From positions 27,235-91,234 of the forward strand of contig JBBDWL010000108.1 in the NCBI GenBank assembly GCA_040902895.1: a DNA stretch of 64,000 nucleotides. The letters are read 5' to 3'. Below the pieces are notes generated by a model. That model saw only the letters and a list, made by a program, of their open reading frames with translations. It made no database searches and was not told where the DNA came from. This DNA is from JALYRV01 sp040902895. Lineage in GTDB: Bacteria; Acidobacteriota; Vicinamibacteria; Vicinamibacterales; SCN-69-37. The position numbers were made by a program, and so were the translations under genes. This document shows positions 60,614 to 64,000 of the stretch, piece after piece (the stretch's first letter is position 1; each line of letters starts with the position of its first letter).

Positions 60614-61110
60614 GACATCGGTTTGCCGCCGACGCGCGCAGCCACCGCCGGTGCGTGCGCGCGAAGCACGCGCTCGATCTCGAGCAGCAGGCGGTTCTCA
60701 CCCGGCGCGACCGCCATGACGTGTTTCTTGTTGCCGATCTCGAGATAGGGACGTGTGAGCCCGAGCTTCGGTCCCCATGGGTTGTCGTCGGTGAAGCCGC
60801 CTACCGCGACATCGAGCTCGAACTTCTCGAGCGCCTCGAACAGCGTAGATTCAGAGGCGTGATGCCATTCGACGCGGGCGCCAAGGGATTGCGCGAATGC
60901 GGTGATGACCTCGGCCTCGGGCCCGCCGGCGGCGGTTGTGAAGGGTTCGCGGGCGCTGATTCCGGCGCGAATGACGCCGGTCTGCCGGATACGTTCGAGA
61001 CTGTTCTCAGGATCGCGCGGCACGCCGCAGGCGGCCAGCACGAAAACCGCCACTGCCAGACACGGCCATCCCGCGAGTCGGCACACGCTCACGCACGAGC
61101 TCAGCTGCAA
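60610..61110 (-). CDS. Short solute-binding lipoprotein (SBP family 3-like)
   Basis: A 166-residue exported lipoprotein (lipobox near VLAAC) with the start of an amino-acid-type periplasmic binding fold (LERIRQTGVIRAGISAREPF, then SLGARVEWHHASE, ALEKFELDVAVGGFTDDNPW and LTRPYLEI). It is clearly shorter than usual family members (about 230-260 residues), so the second lobe is partial. The pairing with a CDF exporter by an ATGA overlap is unusual and suggests metal-related capture instead of amino-acid ABC import. Confidence 0.8.
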   Translation of the reverse strand: MQLSSCVSVCRLAGWPCLAVAVFVLAACGVPRDPENSLERIRQTGVIRAGISAREPFTTAAGGPEAEVITAFAQSLGARVEWHHASESTLFEALEKFELDVAVGGFTDDNPWGPKLGLTRPYLEIGNKKHVMAVAPGENRLLLEIERVLRAHAPAVAARVGGKPMS

Positions 61111-61132
61111 ATGGGATGCCGCGCATTTTCAT

Positions 61133-62044
61133 TTACTGCACGACGACGGCTGCAAGATCTGCAACGTCGAGATCGCGCGGAGCGTCGATGAGGCCGGCCA
61201 GGGCGGCGGTGAAGCCAATCACGCGCCGCGCGCTCCAACCTTCGGCGCGCAGGTCGCGGATCCCCGTGTCGGCGTCCGACTTGCTGACCTTCTGCGTTGG
61301 CGACTTCATGATCAGCGGATGGTGCAGGAAGGCGGGCGGCGCCGCGCGTCCGAGCAGCCGCGCCAGCTGGATCTGCCGGCCCGTTGACTCGAGCAGATCG
61401 TCGCCCCGGATGACATGCGTGATGTCTTGCGCGAAGTCGTCGACCGTGGCGGCGAACTGATACGTCCACAGTCCGTGCCGATCGCGCAGCAGGATGTCGC
61501 CGGCTTGCTCGGCGGGTATCTGTGCCTGCGGGCCGCGGAGCAGATCGTCGAAGACTTCCTCGCCCGGATTGATGCGGACGCGCACTCCGCGGCCGGAACG
61601 CTCGTCGAGCATCCGATCGCGGCAGCGGCCGTTGTAACGCAGTTCGCCGGCGGCCGGCTTCACGCCCGCAATCTGCCTGCGTGTGCAGTCGCACGCATAC
61701 GTGAGCCCCTCGGCCCGCAATCGGGCCAGCGCATCCTCATAGACTGCGCGGCGATCGCTTTGACGGGCGTGCTCGTCCGGCTCGAACCCGAGCCATGCGA
61801 GATCTTCGACCAGCGCGCGTTCGTATTCGGGACGGCTTCGTTGCCGATCGTGATCTTCGATGCGAAGCACCACGCGCGCGCCAGTTGCGCGGGCGATACC
61901 CCAGACATAGATGGCATTGAGCACATGGCCGACGTGCAGGTAGCCGGTAGGCGCGGGCGCGAACCGCGTCACCTCCACACCTGCAAGCCGCGCGCGCTCG
62001 CTCGGCAGGGCGGGACGCGAAACGTGCAGCTTAGAGGATGACAA
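61133..62044 (-). CDS. gluQ: Glutamyl-Q tRNA(Asp) synthetase
   Basis: A 303-residue paralogue of glutamyl-tRNA synthetase that lacks the anticodon-binding domain and attaches Glu to queuosine in tRNA-Asp. Residues: RFAPAPTGYLHVGHVLNAIY near 27-46 (HIGH-like HVGH), a zinc site in YACDCTRRQ with RYNGRCRD downstream, and KMSKS-like KVSKS near 252. Together with queG at 898-1983 this shows that queuosine modification is used in this organism. The start overlaps the DUF5666-like gene by 14 nt. Confidence 0.94.
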   Translation of the reverse strand: MSSSKLHVSRPALPSERARLAGVEVTRFAPAPTGYLHVGHVLNAIYVWGIARATGARVVLRIEDHDRQRSRPEYERALVEDLAWLGFEPDEHARQSDRRAVYEDALARLRAEGLTYACDCTRRQIAGVKPAAGELRYNGRCRDRMLDERSGRGVRVRINPGEEVFDDLLRGPQAQIPAEQAGDILLRDRHGLWTYQFAATVDDFAQDITHVIRGDDLLESTGRQIQLARLLGRAAPPAFLHHPLIMKSPTQKVSKSDADTGIRDLRAEGWSARRVIGFTAALAGLIDAPRDLDVADLAAVVVQ

Positions 62045-62621
62045 TTTCGCGGGCCGTGACTCCGGTGGCGCTGGCGGTGCCCGTCACACGCACGCGCGTG
62101 CCGGGCTTGAGTGCAGCGGCGACACCATTCAATCCGGCTTTGACGGCCGTGCCAGGTGGAATAGTGATCGTGCGGCCGCCGACGATGAGCGTATCGGGAG
62201 GGAGCTGCATGCCGGGCTCCTCGATCGCGCCCTCGACGACCGCTTCGGATCCACGGATGCGCGAGATCGATTCGATCGCCGCCGCGGCCGGCGTCAGCCT
62301 GATCGACATCGTGACCGTCTCGCCGCCGGCGATCTCTCCCACGGGCAGAATCGCGGCAACGCCCTCGCCGGTGAATCGCAGCTCCAGCGGTCCGGCCGGC
62401 ACGTTGGCGATCACGAAATCGCCAGGCCGGCTCACATTCGTGTTCAGCATCGTGCCGCCGACGCTGACGAGGATCGGTTGGATGGCCGCGCCCTGCACGG
62501 CCGACATCTGCACGGTCCCTCCCACCACACCGGAAGTCGCGATGGGCGAGGTGTCTGGCGGCGGCGTGCCGCCGCATCCGGCGAGGAGTGCAAACAGAAG
62601 AGCCGCTCGGCCGCGATTCAT
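62031..62621 (-). CDS. DUF5666-like lipoprotein
   Basis: A 196-residue lipoprotein (LLFALLAGCGG, lipobox near residue 16) with beta-rich repeated units (VVGGTVQMSAVQGAAIQPIL; GAIEEPGMQLPPDTLIVGGR; LKPGTRVRVTGTASATGVTA). The last 80 residues resemble DUF5666. Function unknown. It overlaps gluQ by 14 nt and may be cotranscribed with it. Confidence 0.75.
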   Translation of the reverse strand: MNRGRAALLFALLAGCGGTPPPDTSPIATSGVVGGTVQMSAVQGAAIQPILVSVGGTMLNTNVSRPGDFVIANVPAGPLELRFTGEGVAAILPVGEIAGGETVTMSIRLTPAAAAIESISRIRGSEAVVEGAIEEPGMQLPPDTLIVGGRTITIPPGTAVKAGLNGVAAALKPGTRVRVTGTASATGVTAREIVIL

Positions 62622-62651
62622 CAGTTCATGTTAGCCGACGTGCGGCTGTGG

Positions 62652-63797
62652 TCAGCGGATGGCGCGTTGGCCGGTCAGGGAATCTGCAACCGTGAATTTG
62701 CTGTGGCAGAGGAACCAGCGCGAGCTCTCATACACCGCGCTCACGTAGCCGGTGCCGTTGACCGTGGCTTGTCTGCCGGTGCTCTTTTCGGTGTCATCCC
62801 ACCGCACTGCAAGGGTCGCGCACGCGTCTCCAGGCGTGCCGTCGCGCGCAGCACAGGCCTGGGCCGAGCCAAACGCGAGCGTCACCGAAGGAGCGCCAAT
62901 ATTGAAGCTTCTGACGGTGAATTCACGCTGATGACGCTCGACGTCAGCGAGCTCCTCCGTGTAACCCCGGCCGCCGTCGCACGTCCTCGAGAAATCCCTC
63001 AAGATATCGCTCGCCGGTTTTTGCTCTGAAAACGCCACAAGAAACGCTCGCGCCATCGTGCCGATGTCGCTGACGGAGTCGTGGACGCGAATCTCGGTGA
63101 CTCGCTGAACCCGATGCTCGCGCTGCACCGGAAGTCCCTGCGCGTCGGCATCCTGATAGCGCTCCACGACCGTGACCGTGAACGCGACGGTTTGTGACGA
63201 GGACAGTGACGCCGGCGCCAGCCATTCGACCGAGATCCCGGACCCGCTCAGCGTGCCGATGTTTGGTACCGCCGTCCACTCGAAGGTCAACTGGCTGTTG
63301 GGTGTTTCCGTATCGGACACTGACGCCGTGAAGATCAGGCGGTCACTGATATTGGCCAGTGTCGTGGGCTGATTCGTGCGAGGCATCCGCACGGTCACTG
63401 AGTTGATGATGGGGGGTGCGTTGGTCGCGATCGACGGCGCGACGAATGTGAATGCGTTTGCCAGGTTTGCACTGCTTCCGCCCGACGTCACGCGCACGTC
63501 CGCGACGCCGGCAGCGCGCGCGGCCGTCTTCGCAGTGATGGTTGTGCTGTTCAACGCGACGACATCCGTGGCCGCCGTACCGCCGACCTGGACGCTTGCG
63601 CCGGCCTGAAAACCTTCGCCCGCGATGGTGATGATGGTGCCGCCAAAGGTAGAACCGCTGGCCGGCGAGACGCTATGAATGCGTACCGCCGATGGGTTGG
63701 GGCCCGGACCCGGCTCGCTGCCGCCGCACGCGGCCACCGCCACGGAACCCAGTACCGCAATCAGTCTCGACGCCGTGGCGAAATCTCGTAAGCGCAT
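62652..63797 (-). CDS. IPT/TIG-domain surface lipoprotein
   Basis: A 381-residue lipoprotein (VLGSVAVAACGGSEPG, lipobox near residue 24). An IPT/TIG domain near 38-115 is clear (IHSVSPASGSTFGGTIITIA, GEGFQAGASVQVGGTAATDV, GVADVRVTSGGSSANLANAF). A second beta-sandwich (FN3/PKD-like) with a WTAVPNIGTLSGSG pattern follows near 150-220, and the C-terminal 130 residues contain four Cys. The start ATG 63795-63797 is used; upstream frame to 63920 has no signal. Probable surface recognition protein. Confidence 0.85.
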   Translation of the reverse strand: MRLRDFATASRLIAVLGSVAVAACGGSEPGPGPNPSAVRIHSVSPASGSTFGGTIITIAGEGFQAGASVQVGGTAATDVVALNSTTITAKTAARAAGVADVRVTSGGSSANLANAFTFVAPSIATNAPPIINSVTVRMPRTNQPTTLANISDRLIFTASVSDTETPNSQLTFEWTAVPNIGTLSGSGISVEWLAPASLSSSQTVAFTVTVVERYQDADAQGLPVQREHRVQRVTEIRVHDSVSDIGTMARAFLVAFSEQKPASDILRDFSRTCDGGRGYTEELADVERHQREFTVRSFNIGAPSVTLAFGSAQACAARDGTPGDACATLAVRWDDTEKSTGRQATVNGTGYVSAVYESSRWFLCHSKFTVADSLTGQRAIR

Positions 63798-63913
63798 GAA
63801 CCCGAATAGTTTAGCGTGAGCAGGCGCACGCACCAAACCGCGCGTGACGTCGAGCCCGGCGGTAGCAGCAGCTGGCAGCTTCGGCCACGGCCGCATGTTA
63901 TGATCTCGTGTTC

Positions 63914-63935
63914 GCCGCACCCGGAAGGGTGCGGC
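63914..63935. other. Strong GNRA-loop hairpin before the tRNA gene
   Basis: A perfect 9-bp stem GCCGCACCC/GGGTGCGGC (63914-63922, 63927-63935) closed by a GGAA tetraloop lies 13 nt upstream of tRNA-Thr. There is no T-run after it in plus orientation. It could form in the leader of a pre-tRNA or be the end of an upstream transcript. Confidence 0.6.
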
Positions 63936-63948
63936 TTGCCACTTCCGT

Positions 63949-64000
63949 GCCGACGTAGCTCAGTTGGTAGAGCAGCTGATTCGTAATCAGCAGGTCAGCG
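63949..64000 (+). tRNA. tRNA-Thr (anticodon CGT), truncated at window edge
   Basis: The first 52 nt of a tRNA are visible. Acceptor strand GCCGACG, D-arm GCTCAGTTGGTAGAGC and anticodon stem GCTGA/TCAGC around loop TTCGTAA, giving anticodon CGT (Thr). The T-arm and 3' end are outside the window. Confidence 0.96.

Noticed and set aside
63914..63935. Rho-independent terminator for the plus strand
   Set aside because: No T-run follows the hairpin on this strand; recorded only as a structured element.

Overview
The window is GC-rich, gene-dense bacterial chromosome and most likely comes from an Acidobacteriota genome, possibly class Vicinamibacteria. That is inferred from gene content: MacB/FtsX-type orphan permeases with an N-terminal prefix domain (the ADOP type) directly behind a PadR regulator, a VWFA-related protein of the acidobacterial type, several TonB-dependent receptors, and many secreted peptidases. 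No rRNA is present to settle the taxonomy.

Left part (1-16.6 kb): the 3' end of an aconitase gene, then queG and an AlgH/YqgE gene. A long minus-strand run follows: NAD epimerase, ECF sigma factor, membrane anti-sigma factor, TPR/HEAT protein, HEAT protein, padR and two ADOP permeases. Going right there is a zinc-ribbon rhomboid, a threonine dehydrogenase/ferredoxin/universal-stress-protein cluster, and aat. Middle part (16.6-44.9 kb): small hypothetical genes, a DUF6429/pRiA4b-ORF3 fusion, apaG, a domain-swapped aconitase-superfamily protein, a beta-helix/PA14 secreted protein, TerC, YceI, ChaN-like, DCC and metallopeptidase genes. After these come a TonB receptor, a serine hydrolase, an MsbA-like ABC exporter, EttA, a second TonB receptor with a TAXI-TRAP transporter, a pilin-like protein, an M14 peptidase, a histone-H1-like protein and an M28 peptidase.

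Right part (44.9-64 kb): a decayed IS1595-type element with perfect 8-bp target duplications carries a HicAB toxin-antitoxin pair. It sits between divergent M28-peptidase and ZIP-transporter genes. Then follow a nitrilase-family protein, another MacB-like permease, an ATP-grasp/VWA operon, a phosphoesterase, a divergent phosphopantetheinyl-transferase/acyltransferase pair, a DUF4097 lipoprotein and a cytochrome c. The end holds mreB with a bactofilin gene, a TDO-like gene, a CDF transporter with a solute-binding lipoprotein, gluQ, two surface lipoproteins and the 5' part of tRNA-Thr(CGT).

The most unusual signal is a set of unrelated short simple repeats at gene borders: GGTTCCAYN 9-mers, TGGTGATC 8-mers, AGGAGACAGGA, CCATAGG, GTAAATTTAC, AGAAGATCTTCT and AACCGGGAAAAATCTTCCCGG types. 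Several lie in frame inside genes. In at least four secreted proteins the repeat itself encodes the signal peptide. The other main discoveries are the IS1595-HicAB element, a near-leaderless PadR promoter with a 17-bp-arm operator, and the order-swapped aconitase with a fused zinc-ribbon.
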